A DNA stretch of 37,338 nucleotides, taken from positions 1-37,338 of the forward strand of contig DATHXC010000012.1 in assembly GCA_035459965.1 (NCBI GenBank), written 5' to 3'. The notes beneath the pieces are model-generated. The model was given only the letters and a program-made list of their open reading frames with translations. It was not told the origin of the DNA and searched no databases. How positions within the stretch are numbered: position 1 is the stretch's first letter; each line of letters starts with the position of its first letter. Positions 1 through 7,393 of this stretch are shown piece after piece. Source of the stretch: DATHXC01 sp035459965. GTDB lineage: Bacteria; Pseudomonadota; Gammaproteobacteria; Burkholderiales; Methylophilaceae. The position numbers were made by a program, and so were the translations under genes.

Positions 1-166
1 TAAAGCTATATACACTGCCGCTACCAGTTACAGAGAGTGAAGAAAAACTAGCGGATGGCTGATAAGTCCCCGCCAATAATGTGCCGTAATCTTCTGTCGC
101 TGCAAATGCAGGGGCTGCTGCAACTAGCGAAATCGCTAGCATTAATGTTTTGATTAACTTGTTCAT
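1..166 (-). CDS. secreted protein, N-terminus only (cut by window edge)
   Basis: The reverse strand encodes about 55 residues beginning MNKLIKTLMLAISLV, then AAAPAFA and ATEDYG. This is a textbook Sec signal peptide: a short basic start, a hydrophobic core and an AFA-A cleavage site near residue 22. The mature part is rich in Ser, Gly and Thr, and the gene runs off the left edge without a stop. An in-frame ATG at 178 would add MDNN; neither start has a clear ribosome binding site. The mature start resembles small exported PEP-CTERM-type proteins of methylotrophic betaproteobacteria, but the C-terminal sorting signal would lie outside the window, so that assignment is only a guess. Another open frame crosses the same bases in a different register but lacks any signal peptide. 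Confidence 0.6.
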   Translation of the reverse strand, partial: MNKLIKTLMLAISLVAAAPAFAATEDYGTLLAGTYQPSASFSSLSVTGSGSVYSF

Positions 167-184
167 GTTGTTGTCCATTAAAAA

Positions 185-202
185 CGTTACTAGGCCGTAA
201 CG
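185..202. promoter_or_regulatory. small hairpin just upstream of the secreted-protein gene
   Basis: CGTTAC and GTAACG form a 6-bp stem around a TAGGCC loop, ending 7 to 19 bases before the possible start codons at 178 and 166. A second small stem, AGTCC-GAAA-GGACT, lies at 241-254. Either could be an operator half-pair or a 5' leader hairpin of the minus-strand gene. No regulator is recognisable, so the role is inferred only from position. Confidence 0.3.
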
Positions 203-462
203 ATGGAAGCAAAGATACCATTTGCATGGATTTCATCAATAGTCCGAAAGGACTAATAAATTACTCGAAAAATTAACACAATTACCCGCAACCCTTGTCG
301 ATTCACAATTGAATAAAACAATAATGTTATTCAATAAAAACTCATTCACGTTGTGATTCTTACTGCCATTTTTACTTTGTTATCGGCGAGGGGGAAGTTG
401 GAGGTAGCTCGACACTAGCTGTGTTGCTTTTATTGATACCTTACTAAAATTTCACCTGATCT

Positions 463-487
463 GGATTCCCGCCTACGCGGGAATGAC
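463..487. repeat. REP-like palindrome of the GATTCCCGC type
   Basis: ATTCCCGC (465-472), loop CTAC and GCGGGAAT (477-484) form a perfect 8-bp stem, flanked by TGG and GACG. From general knowledge, this short palindrome is a common intergenic repeat in many proteobacterial genomes. It is the only copy I noticed in this window. Confidence 0.6.
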
Positions 488-567
488 GATTGTGATCTTT
501 GGTTGTGGACGTTGGGTTTGGACTGCGCTTTTGACCTACAATCCCCTAGCTCACGCTGAGTAGCGCA

Positions 568-665
568 GACAAAATAAGGGACGTCGGCGAGCATTGTCTG
601 AGCTCCGCGACAGCTAGCGTACTTTGCTAGCTGTCAGGGCGAGTTGCGCAGCCGCTTATTTTGTC
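568..665. repeat. inverted repeat arms enclosing a 10-bp hairpin
   Basis: GACAAAATAAG at 568-578 is the exact reverse complement of CTTATTTTGTC at 655-665. Between them, GACAGCTAGC (609-618) and GCTAGCTGTC (626-635) form a perfect 10-bp stem around GTACTTT. The right arm belongs to the repeat copy at 640-750. The left arm with its TAGCGCAGAC flank resembles part of the same repeat in opposite orientation, so two half copies appear to sit head to head. Confidence 0.6.
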
Positions 666-750
666 GAGCAACGCAAGGAAGCCGTAGGCCGTGAGGTCGG
701 GGTGTCTTTTTGTTTGGGTACTTTATTTTGGACAAGCAAAATAAAGTACC
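640..750 (-). repeat. dispersed repeat, copy A, ending in a 14-bp hairpin
   Basis: The first about 70 bases match the reverse complement of the window's last 70 bases (37269-37338) with only a few mismatches, including CGAGTTGCGCAGCCGCTTAT and AGCCGTAGGCCGTGA. The unit ends in a perfect hairpin, GGTACTTTATTTTG (717-730), loop GACAAG, CAAAATAAAGTACC (737-750). The hairpin at the other copy has a different sequence but is also perfectly paired. The strand label is arbitrary and defined relative to copy B. I see no transposase or plausible protein inside. Confidence 0.75.
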
Positions 751-777
751 TCGCCTAGGGGCGAAAGAGATTACTCC

Positions 778-1284
778 CTACTCCGATATAAGGGCGCAAT
801 CAAAGTATCCATACATGGCGACTACTGCCTCTTTTGCATCATCCTCAACTACAGCAATAGGATGGCGCTTTTGAGCAACAAAACGATTAGCAAGTGTGCT
901 CTCATGATTGCCAGGCTTAAGATGCGCGAATGGATTTCTGAGTTGTCGCAATTTATCAGCGCTATCAAGTAAATCACTACTAAATATTTTTTCTTCTCTT
1001 GCAATCTCAATTGCTCTTTCAAAAGAGATGCCGTATTTAGCTTTACTAATTTGGAGCAATTTATTAGAAATCAAATGCTCTATAACTGCAGTTGCAAGCA
1101 TAAGAGTTGCAATGTAGTGCGCTTCAACAAAGCAGTTTCGAGCCTCTTGCAAAAGATGTATTACTTCTACCGAACCAGCTATTACTCCACCAATCTCATA
1201 CTGTGATATCCATACAGTGCGCTCTGCACGCTTTAAACGTCTATCATTATCGCTGTGCTCTAACGCTTTAATTAGCAAATCCAT
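778..1284 (-). CDS. HEPN-like domain protein, hypothetical
   Basis: This is a 168-residue, mostly helical protein. Its recognisable feature is R116-N-P-F-A-H121 after a Leu-rich helix, which fits the R-x4-6-H motif of HEPN-fold proteins (DUF4145-like); many of these are RNases in toxin, antiphage or stress systems. Residues 55-75 form a hydrophobic helix as expected for the four-helix bundle. No nucleotidyltransferase antitoxin is adjacent. It starts 20 bases after the M48 peptidase gene on the same strand, with no clear ribosome binding site. Its DNA is visibly richer in A and T than the peptidase gene and it abuts the dispersed repeat, so it may be an acquired gene at the end of that operon. 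Catalytic activity is inferred from one motif. Confidence 0.7.
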   Translation of the reverse strand: MDLLIKALEHSDNDRRLKRAERTVWISQYEIGGVIAGSVEVIHLLQEARNCFVEAHYIATLMLATAVIEHLISNKLLQISKAKYGISFERAIEIAREEKIFSSDLLDSADKLRQLRNPFAHLKPGNHESTLANRFVAQKRHPIAVVEDDAKEAVVAMYGYFDCALISE

Positions 1285-1304
1285 ATTTTAGCCATCATAG
1301 AAAT

Positions 1305-2159
1305 CTACTTCTTAGCATATTCCCCCACCACCTTCATAAATCTCTCCTTCCCATCTCCCTGCTCTGCATACTTATCCATCGTCCCCGTCATCGTCGCATC
1401 CAGCTTTTCCAAGCGCGCTTGCGGAGTTGGATGAGTCTTGAACATCAGGGCCAGACTACTATCCTGTGGATTCATGGCGTCTAGCGTCTGCAACACTGAG
1501 GGCAAGCCATAAGGGTCGTAGCCTGCGCGTGCGGCAATCACCACACCCATGCGGTCGGCTTCAAACTCGTCATCTTTATCCAGCCCGCGTGACAGGATTT
1601 CGGAGCCAGCACTGATGGCTTTATCTTTAAGATAGGCATTGTCACTGTTACTGGTCGCCATGCTAGCGGCATCGGCAGCGAGGCCTAGTTGCGCGCTTTT
1701 CTGGATGGCATTGAGGTGGTGTTTTCTGAGCACATGCGAGATTTCGTGGGCCATGGTGCCAGCCAGCTCGGCTTCGTTGCGCATGCGTAACAACAGGCCC
1801 TTGGTGATAAACACATAGCCGCCAGGTGTGGCGAATGCATTAACGCTGTCGCTATCCAGCACGCCGAAATGCCAGGGCAGGTCCGGGCGCTCAGTCTGTT
1901 GCGCCAGCCACCAGCCGAGGCGGTTTACATAGGCTTGTAGCTTGTCGTCTTTTACCAAGGGCGCGGCACCCAGCAAGTTAGCTGCCACGCCATTGCCGAT
2001 CTGGATTTCTGCCGGTTCATCGACCCCCTGCAAATCCTTGACCTTGCTCAGTGTGCTGGTGAGCTTATCAACATTGAGGTTGCTCAGGTCCCAGGCATGG
2101 GCTGGTATTGCTGGCAGGCTAACAGCCAGCATGATCAATAGTGTGCGGGCGTATTTCAT
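1305..2159 (-). CDS. M48 family zinc metallopeptidase, exported
   Basis: The 284-residue protein has a signal peptide (residues 1-22, ending PAHA) and no lipobox, so it should be periplasmic. The M48 zinc site is complete: H138-E139-I-S-H142 and the downstream ligand E200 in FEADR. The substrate-side motif NAFATPGG precedes it by about 30 residues, as in the LoiP/BepA/HtpX relatives that degrade damaged envelope proteins. It lacks the C-terminal TPR region seen in the second M48 protein of this window. The ATG overlaps the stop of the SH3 gene upstream (TAATG), preceded by GGGGGA, which indicates translational coupling with that gene. The substrate is unknown. Confidence 0.88.
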   Translation of the reverse strand: MKYARTLLIMLAVSLPAIPAHAWDLSNLNVDKLTSTLSKVKDLQGVDEPAEIQIGNGVAANLLGAAPLVKDDKLQAYVNRLGWWLAQQTERPDLPWHFGVLDSDSVNAFATPGGYVFITKGLLLRMRNEAELAGTMAHEISHVLRKHHLNAIQKSAQLGLAADAASMATSNSDNAYLKDKAISAGSEILSRGLDKDDEFEADRMGVVIAARAGYDPYGLPSVLQTLDAMNPQDSSLALMFKTHPTPQARLEKLDATMTGTMDKYAEQGDGKERFMKVVGEYAKK

Positions 2160-2713
2160 TATTTTTTCCCCCGATTAAAGAATGAGCCTATGCCTGATTT
2201 TTCAGTGAGCGATGCCGATGCGAGGTATTCAACCTGCTGGCTTTGCAGCTTGCCCGCGCTTGCAAAGCTCTGACCTTCGCTTTTACCCTTGGGGAAAGAC
2301 TCCAGTTTTTTCAGGGCATCAGGGTCGGGTTTGGCATTTTTCAACTCTTCCGGGCTCAGGCCTCGTACGCCGGTGGTGACGGTAACGCCGGTATTGCCGG
2401 AGCGCCCGCTACGCGCCACATTGAGCAACGATCCCCAGCCGCTTTCGCCTTTGGCGGCAGGCGCATCGCCATATTTGATGCTGGTCATCTTGAGCCAGCC
2501 TTCACTACCACCCGCTGGCTTTACTTGTACCCAGCCACCACGGCGTTTAATCACATCAACCGTAGTGCTGGCAGGCACGTTGGTGACAGTCGCTGCATCC
2601 GCAAACGGCTCTTGCTTGAGATCGACACTTAACAGCGTTTTCGCCGTTTCGCCAGCATATGACATCAGCGGCAGCGATAAAGCCAGCGCCAGTACAACCA
2701 ATATTCGTTTCAT
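2159..2713 (-). CDS. exported bacterial SH3-domain protein
   Basis: The protein has 184 residues with a signal peptide of about 20 residues (MKRILVV to MSYA). Residues 25-80 look like a bacterial SH3 (SH3b) domain: paired small hydrophobic strands, TTVDVIKRRGGWVQVK, then EGWLKMTSIK. The rest is low in predicted structure, with a Gly/Ser-rich stretch and a basic C-terminus. SH3b domains commonly bind peptidoglycan or peptides. I chose the ATG at 2713 because GGGGA lies 8 bases upstream; a start at 2734 would precede this site and spoil the signal peptide. It lies 21 bases after the CHASE2 cyclase gene and overlaps the M48 gene, so the three are probably cotranscribed and both small proteins act in the periplasm. 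Confidence 0.8.
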   Translation of the reverse strand: MKRILVVLALALSLPLMSYAGETAKTLLSVDLKQEPFADAATVTNVPASTTVDVIKRRGGWVQVKPAGGSEGWLKMTSIKYGDAPAAKGESGWGSLLNVARSGRSGNTGVTVTTGVRGLSPEELKNAKPDPDALKKLESFPKGKSEGQSFASAGKLQSQQVEYLASASLTEKSGIGSFFNRGKK

Positions 2714-2734
2714 GATTTTCCCCGAAAAAAACAA

Positions 2735-4591
2735 CTACACCTTTAGTTTTGGTTCAAACAAGCGCACAGACTGCGCCCTGCCTTTTACTTCATAACTACC
2801 ACAATCGATAAATTCAAACGGGCAAGCATCCACTGCCTGCTCCTCACACATGCGCTTGGTATCTTCTGAAACCAGCACGCGCGCAATGCCCTTGGTCTGG
2901 CCTTCTATGCGGCTGGCGAGGTTAACGGTATCGCCGATGGCAGTGTAATCCTGCTTGGTTTCGGAGCCGATAAAGCCGACCACCGCAGGGCCACTGTGCA
3001 CACCGATACCTACATCCAAGTCACGCCCGAGCTCACCGGCCTGGCTGCGGAAATATTCCAGTTGCTGGCCCATTTTCAATGCAGCAGCTACAGCCTTGAT
3101 GGCATGATCAGGCTGGTTCACCGGTGCGCCCCAGAACGCCATGATGGCATCGCCTATGTATTTATCTAGCGTGCCATCCTGCTCGAAAATCACCGCAGCC
3201 TGCAAGGTAAAGTAGGCATTGAGTAGCTCAACCACCTGTTCCGGCGTACTTTTCTCCGACAGGGAAGTAAAGCCACGGATATCCGAAAATAGCACACTGA
3301 TCTCGCGGCTTTTACCGGTAAGGGATTGCATGGTCTCGCCTCGATCCACCAGCGCCTGCACTACGCGTGGATCAAGGAAGCGACCAAATGTCGCCATCGC
3401 CAGCATGCGCTTCTTGCGCTCGCTCCAGTACTCCATGAGGCCCGCAATCAGGAAGTACAGCCACGCAAATATCAGTGGCGTCAGTAGCCATAAAATCAGG
3501 TTTAAGTTCAGTGCGTAATAAGCACCCAGTAAAGTAGCGATTGTCACCAGCGCCAATACGCTGCCTATGCGGATCAGGTAGGTATAGCTGATAAATGCAC
3601 GCGCCAGCCCAATCAACAGTAGCGTACCCAGAGCGACAGCCACGAAGGGCGATGCCAGTTGCAGTGGGTTGGTATTTTTGAGGTTATCAATCGCAGTGGC
3701 AAGGATTTCCACGCCCGGGTACAAACCATCGATGGGCGTGGCTCGGATATCATTCAGGCCATTGGCAGTGGCGCCAATGATCACGATCTTGTTTGCAAAC
3801 TCGTCTGCCGCGCGCTGCGGCTGTTTGCGTTGAAAATCCTCATATACATCGGCATACGAGACTCGCGTGTAAGAAAGCGCTTTGCCATGCCAGTTCAGGT
3901 GGATTTTCTGTGCCTGATTAGCAGCGCCAAACCCAAGCCCTTCAGCCACCTTGGCTGGTAATGAAGGAATATGCCAGCCTTCCACATCGGTATATATTGG
4001 GTAACTGCGTACCACGCCATCACTATCTGGCACTGCGTTGTGTGTGCCGATACGACGTGTTTCCAGCATGGCCGGCAGCGGCAGCACCATACTGGCTTTG
4101 GCATCGGGCTTAGCTTTTGCGCTGGCAACAATACCCAGTTGCGCACCAAACTGGCTTAAAGGGATGCCGTCCTGCTCATCGGAACCTGTCAACTTCATCA
4201 TGGGGAAATACAGGGTATCGTGCTGCGCAATCACATCGGCGAAGTATTTGTCATCTTCCGGCCGCGCCATGTCGGGGTCACTGAACAGGATATCGAACAC
4301 GATGGCACGCGGCTTTTGTGCACTGATGCCTTCCACCAACTCCGCATGCAATGAGCGCGGCCACGGCCAGCGCCCTACGCTGTCCGCCATGAGAGACAGG
4401 CTGCGCTCATCGATATCGACAATCACGATATCAGTATCCGGCTTGCTATTCAGTGCATGGCTAAGCAGCATGCGGTCTGAGAGGCGATGCTCCAGTGGCG
4501 TCAGCGCCTTTAGCCATAGCGATTCGACCAGCATGCAGACGAATAAAATAAGGGCCAGAAGCACATAGCGCTGAGCATTGGATAATTTCAT
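2735..4591 (-). CDS. CHASE2-domain class III adenylate cyclase
   Basis: The protein has 618 residues. An N-terminal transmembrane helix (about 10-28) is followed by a periplasmic CHASE2 sensor domain (about 35-310, with IVIVDIDERSL and VFDILFSDPD). Three transmembrane helices (about 315-385) lead to a cytoplasmic class III cyclase domain (about 400-618). Metal ligands D437 (FSDIRGFT) and D481 (KYIGDAIMAF) are present. K477 and D548 match the adenine-selecting pair, and N557/R561 match the transition-state residues. It is therefore predicted to make cAMP in response to an envelope signal. The start is uncertain: ATG at 4603 or GTG at 4615 are in frame and none has a good ribosome binding site. 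It is first gene of a run with the SH3 and M48 genes. Confidence 0.88.
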   Translation of the reverse strand: MKLSNAQRYVLLALILFVCMLVESLWLKALTPLEHRLSDRMLLSHALNSKPDTDIVIVDIDERSLSLMADSVGRWPWPRSLHAELVEGISAQKPRAIVFDILFSDPDMARPEDDKYFADVIAQHDTLYFPMMKLTGSDEQDGIPLSQFGAQLGIVASAKAKPDAKASMVLPLPAMLETRRIGTHNAVPDSDGVVRSYPIYTDVEGWHIPSLPAKVAEGLGFGAANQAQKIHLNWHGKALSYTRVSYADVYEDFQRKQPQRAADEFANKIVIIGATANGLNDIRATPIDGLYPGVEILATAIDNLKNTNPLQLASPFVAVALGTLLLIGLARAFISYTYLIRIGSVLALVTIATLLGAYYALNLNLILWLLTPLIFAWLYFLIAGLMEYWSERKKRMLAMATFGRFLDPRVVQALVDRGETMQSLTGKSREISVLFSDIRGFTSLSEKSTPEQVVELLNAYFTLQAAVIFEQDGTLDKYIGDAIMAFWGAPVNQPDHAIKAVAAALKMGQQLEYFRSQAGELGRDLDVGIGVHSGPAVVGFIGSETKQDYTAIGDTVNLASRIEGQTKGIARVLVSEDTKRMCEEQAVDACPFEFIDCGSYEVKGRAQSVRLFEPKLKV

Positions 4592-4651
4592 GCATGTAAT
4601 CATAACCGCAGTCACAAAAGACTTCTACCTACAACTTTTAGGCAACTTTCC

Positions 4652-4680
4652 TTGTCTATACGGGCGTTTACTCTTATTAT
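4652..4680 (+). promoter_or_regulatory. sigma70-type promoter of topA
   Basis: TTGTCT (4652-4657) and TATTAT (4675-4680) are separated by exactly 17 bases. Transcription would start near 4687, about 28 bases before the topA ATG. This also argues against any topA start upstream of 4715. Confidence 0.6.
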
Positions 4681-4714
4681 CTGCCAAACTCGCAACATTC
4701 TATGCAAAGCCCCC

Positions 4715-7312
4715 ATGTCCAAACTGCTAATCGTTGAATCGCCCTCCAAGGCAAAAACACTCAAGAAATACCTGGGTAAAGATTTCGAAGTACTGGCTTC
4801 TTATGGCCACGTGCGCGACCTCATTCCCAAGACCGGCGCAGTCGACACTGAGAACGACTTTGCCATGAAATATGAAGTGATCGAGCGCAATTCCAAACAT
4901 GTGGATGCGATTGCCAAGGCTGTCAAAGTGGCAGATGCCATCTATCTGGCAACCGACCCGGACCGCGAGGGTGAAGCGATTTCATGGCATATTGCTGAAA
5001 TCCTCAAGTCCAAGAAACTGGTCAAGGATAAAATACTCAAACGCGTGGTATTCCACGAGATTACCAAGACTGCGGTGCAACACGCTATCGATAATCCACG
5101 CGACATCGCCATGCCACTGGTGAATGCCCAGCAGGCCCGCCGTGCGCTGGACTACCTGGTGGGCTTTAACCTTTCGCCACTATTGTGGAAAAAGATTCGC
5201 CGCGGCCTCTCAGCAGGGCGTGTGCAAAGCCCGGCATTGCGCCTTATTGTTGAGCGCGAGCTTGAGATCGAAGCTTTCAAGAGTCAGGAATACTGGACAA
5301 TCCACCTGGAATCACGCAAGCACCAGCATGCGTTTGATGCCAAGCTGTTCCAGCTGGATGGTCAGAAGGTCGAACAGTTCACGGTGATTAGCCAGGATCA
5401 GCAAGCTGAGATCGTCGGCAAGCTGCTACTCGCCAGCGCTGGTAAAACCACAGTTTCCCGCGTAGAAAAGAAACAGAAAAACCGCAGCCCGGCTGCGCCG
5501 TTCACTACCTCCACACTGCAACAGGAAGCCGTGCGCAAGCTGGGCTTTACCACCAGCCGCGCCATGCGCATTGCCCAGCAATTATATGAAGGTGTAGACG
5601 TTGGTAGCGGCACTGTGGGCTTGATTACCTATATGCGTACCGACTCGTTCAGTCTGGCGACTGAAGCAGTCATGCAAATACGTGGTTACATCAAGAGCAA
5701 TTTCAGCGCGGATTATCTGCCTAAATCGCCCATCATGTACAAGACCAAGGCCAAGAATGCACAGGAGGCACACGAGGCGATCCGTCCGACTGACATCAGC
5801 CGCACACCTGCCAGCTTGCAGGCCTACTTGACCCCTGAGCAGTTCAAACTCTATGAAATGATCTGGAAGCGTTCACTGGCTTGCCAGATGGCACCAGCAC
5901 GTTTCGATGCAGTGAGCGTAGACCTTGCTGTAGGTAGTGATGCCAACCTGTTCCGCGCTACCGGTCAGACCATGATATTCCCAGGCTTTATTGCGGTGTA
6001 CATGGAAAGCGTGGACGATGCCGAGGAAGAAAGCGAAAGCAAACTGCCAGTGCTTGAAACCGGCGAAGTGCTTGATGTACAGAAAATTTTTGGCGACCAG
6101 CATTTTACTGAACCGCCACCACGCTACTCTGAAGCCAGCCTGGTCAAGGTGCTAGAAGAATATGGCATAGGCCGCCCTTCTACGTATGCCAGCATCATCT
6201 CTACCCTGCAGGATAGAGACTACGTACTGCTAGACAAAAAACGCTTTACGCCGACCGATGTAGGCCGCGTGGTAAACAAGTTCCTCACCGAGCATTTCAC
6301 GCGTTATGTGGATTACGACTTCACTGCCAACCTCGAAAACGAGCTGGACCAGATTGCCGATGGCGAACGTGAATGGATACCGGTGCTGGATGGCTTCTGG
6401 CAGGGCTTTAATCAGCAGCTGTTAGACAAGAAGGATGTGGATCGCCCGGGTACTGAACTGATAGATGAACTCTGCCCGAAATGCGGCAAACCATTATCTA
6501 AACAGTTGAGCCGTTATGGCAGCTTTATCGGCTGTACTGGCTACAACAGCGAGCCAAAATGCGATTATAAACGCAGCATTAATGGTGAGACTGCAGTAGG
6601 CAGTGAGCCCGTGACGATAGGCGTAGATACGGCAACCGGCAAAGATATTTTGCTGCTGGTCGGCCCTTACGGCCCTTATCTGCAACTGGGCTTGCCGGAA
6701 GAAGATGCCAAGAAAAAACCCAAGCGCGTCAGCATTCCCAAGGATATTGCACTGGCTGACGTCAATCTGGAAGTCGCCAACAAGCTCATCGCTTTACCGC
6801 GTGATCTGGGGCAGCACCCTGAAACCAACAAGAAAATTGTGGCCAACATCGGGCGCTTTGGCCCTTATGTGAACCACGATGGCAAGTTCAAATCCATCCC
6901 GCGTACCGACAATGTATTCGACATAGACTTGGGTCGTGCTGTCGAACTACTGGCCCAAGCAAATACTGGCCCGGCACCCATACGGGAGTTAGGTTCACAC
7001 CCTACGGAAGATGGCAAGATCGAGATTTACGCCGGAAAATTTGGCCCTTATGTGCAGCATGGCAAGCTACGTGCCACACTACCCAAGAGCCTGGAACCGG
7101 AGTCTGTCACCATGGATGAAGCTTTAGAACTGCTTGCCGCAAAAGTAGCCAAGGATGCGCCTGCGAAGAAAACCGTTGCCAAGAAAGCGCCTGCTAAAAA
7201 AGCAGCGCCTAAGAAAGTTGCAGCAAAAACTACCAGTGTCAAAAAAACAGCAGTGAAGAAAGCTATCGTTAAGAAATCAGCCGTCAAGAAAAAACCGGCG
7301 GTAGTCGCTTAA
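4715..7312 (+). CDS. topA: DNA topoisomerase I
   Basis: This 865-residue type IA topoisomerase relaxes negatively supercoiled DNA. The Toprim domain opens with KLLIVESPSKAKT and carries DPDREGE (81-87) for metal binding. The active-site tyrosine is Y306 in GLITYMRTDS. A four-cysteine zinc ribbon (CPKCGKP to CDYK) lies near residues 590-620 and is followed by more C-terminal DNA-binding repeats with GPYGPYLQLG, GRFGPYVNHDG and GKFGPYVQHG. The last about 55 residues are a Lys/Ala/Pro tail built of AKK, PAKK and VKK units, as in many betaproteobacterial TopA proteins, presumably for nonspecific DNA contact. The ATG at 4715 matches the family start; the open frame upstream runs across the promoter. 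A strong terminator follows. Confidence 0.97.
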   Translation: MSKLLIVESPSKAKTLKKYLGKDFEVLASYGHVRDLIPKTGAVDTENDFAMKYEVIERNSKHVDAIAKAVKVADAIYLATDPDREGEAISWHIAEILKSKKLVKDKILKRVVFHEITKTAVQHAIDNPRDIAMPLVNAQQARRALDYLVGFNLSPLLWKKIRRGLSAGRVQSPALRLIVERELEIEAFKSQEYWTIHLESRKHQHAFDAKLFQLDGQKVEQFTVISQDQQAEIVGKLLLASAGKTTVSRVEKKQKNRSPAAPFTTSTLQQEAVRKLGFTTSRAMRIAQQLYEGVDVGSGTVGLITYMRTDSFSLATEAVMQIRGYIKSNFSADYLPKSPIMYKTKAKNAQEAHEAIRPTDISRTPASLQAYLTPEQFKLYEMIWKRSLACQMAPARFDAVSVDLAVGSDANLFRATGQTMIFPGFIAVYMESVDDAEEESESKLPVLETGEVLDVQKIFGDQHFTEPPPRYSEASLVKVLEEYGIGRPSTYASIISTLQDRDYVLLDKKRFTPTDVGRVVNKFLTEHFTRYVDYDFTANLENELDQIADGEREWIPVLDGFWQGFNQQLLDKKDVDRPGTELIDELCPKCGKPLSKQLSRYGSFIGCTGYNSEPKCDYKRSINGETAVGSEPVTIGVDTATGKDILLLVGPYGPYLQLGLPEEDAKKKPKRVSIPKDIALADVNLEVANKLIALPRDLGQHPETNKKIVANIGRFGPYVNHDGKFKSIPRTDNVFDIDLGRAVELLAQANTGPAPIRELGSHPTEDGKIEIYAGKFGPYVQHGKLRATLPKSLEPESVTMDEALELLAAKVAKDAPAKKTVAKKAPAKKAAPKKVAAKTTSVKKTAVKKAIVKKSAVKKKPAVVA

Positions 7313-7333
7313 AGCAATACCCTTGTTAAACGA

Positions 7334-7375
7334 CAGGCAATAAAAAAGCGGCTGATGCCGCTTTTTTATTGCCTG
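7334..7375. terminator. bidirectional intrinsic terminator between topA and the PBP7 gene
   Basis: A 19-bp perfect stem, loop TGAT, runs from CAGGCAATAAAAAAGCGGC (7334-7352) to its complement at 7357-7375. A GC core (GCGGC/GCCGC) is flanked by A6 and T6 runs on either side, so it can terminate both converging transcripts. Confidence 0.9.
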
Positions 7376-7393
7376 AAAATTGCTTGTTAGCTA

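Larger units (their letters stand above)
179..777. other. gene-poor region with repeats and hairpins
   Basis: No convincing gene is seen here. The left half (179-440) is AT-rich. It should hold the promoter of the minus-strand secreted-protein gene, and it has an AT hairpin at 309-334 (TTGAATAA/TTATTCAA). The right half is a patchwork of dispersed repeats: an ATTCCCGC hairpin at 465-484, an inverted arm pair at 568-578 and 655-665, a hairpin at 609-635 and a 14-bp terminal hairpin at 717-750. Confidence 0.7.

Noticed and set aside
48..239. Minus-strand open frame of 63 codons over the left-edge gene
   Set aside because: It is in a different register from the frame with the clear signal peptide and has no recognisable feature.
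640..750. Repeat copy A as an insertion sequence or attachment site
   Set aside because: No transposase or integrase gene, no visible target-site duplication, and no tRNA nearby.
4038..4568. Plus-strand open frame of 176 codons antisense to the cyclase
   Set aside because: The cyclase on the other strand has complete catalytic motifs; the antisense frame has shadow-like composition.
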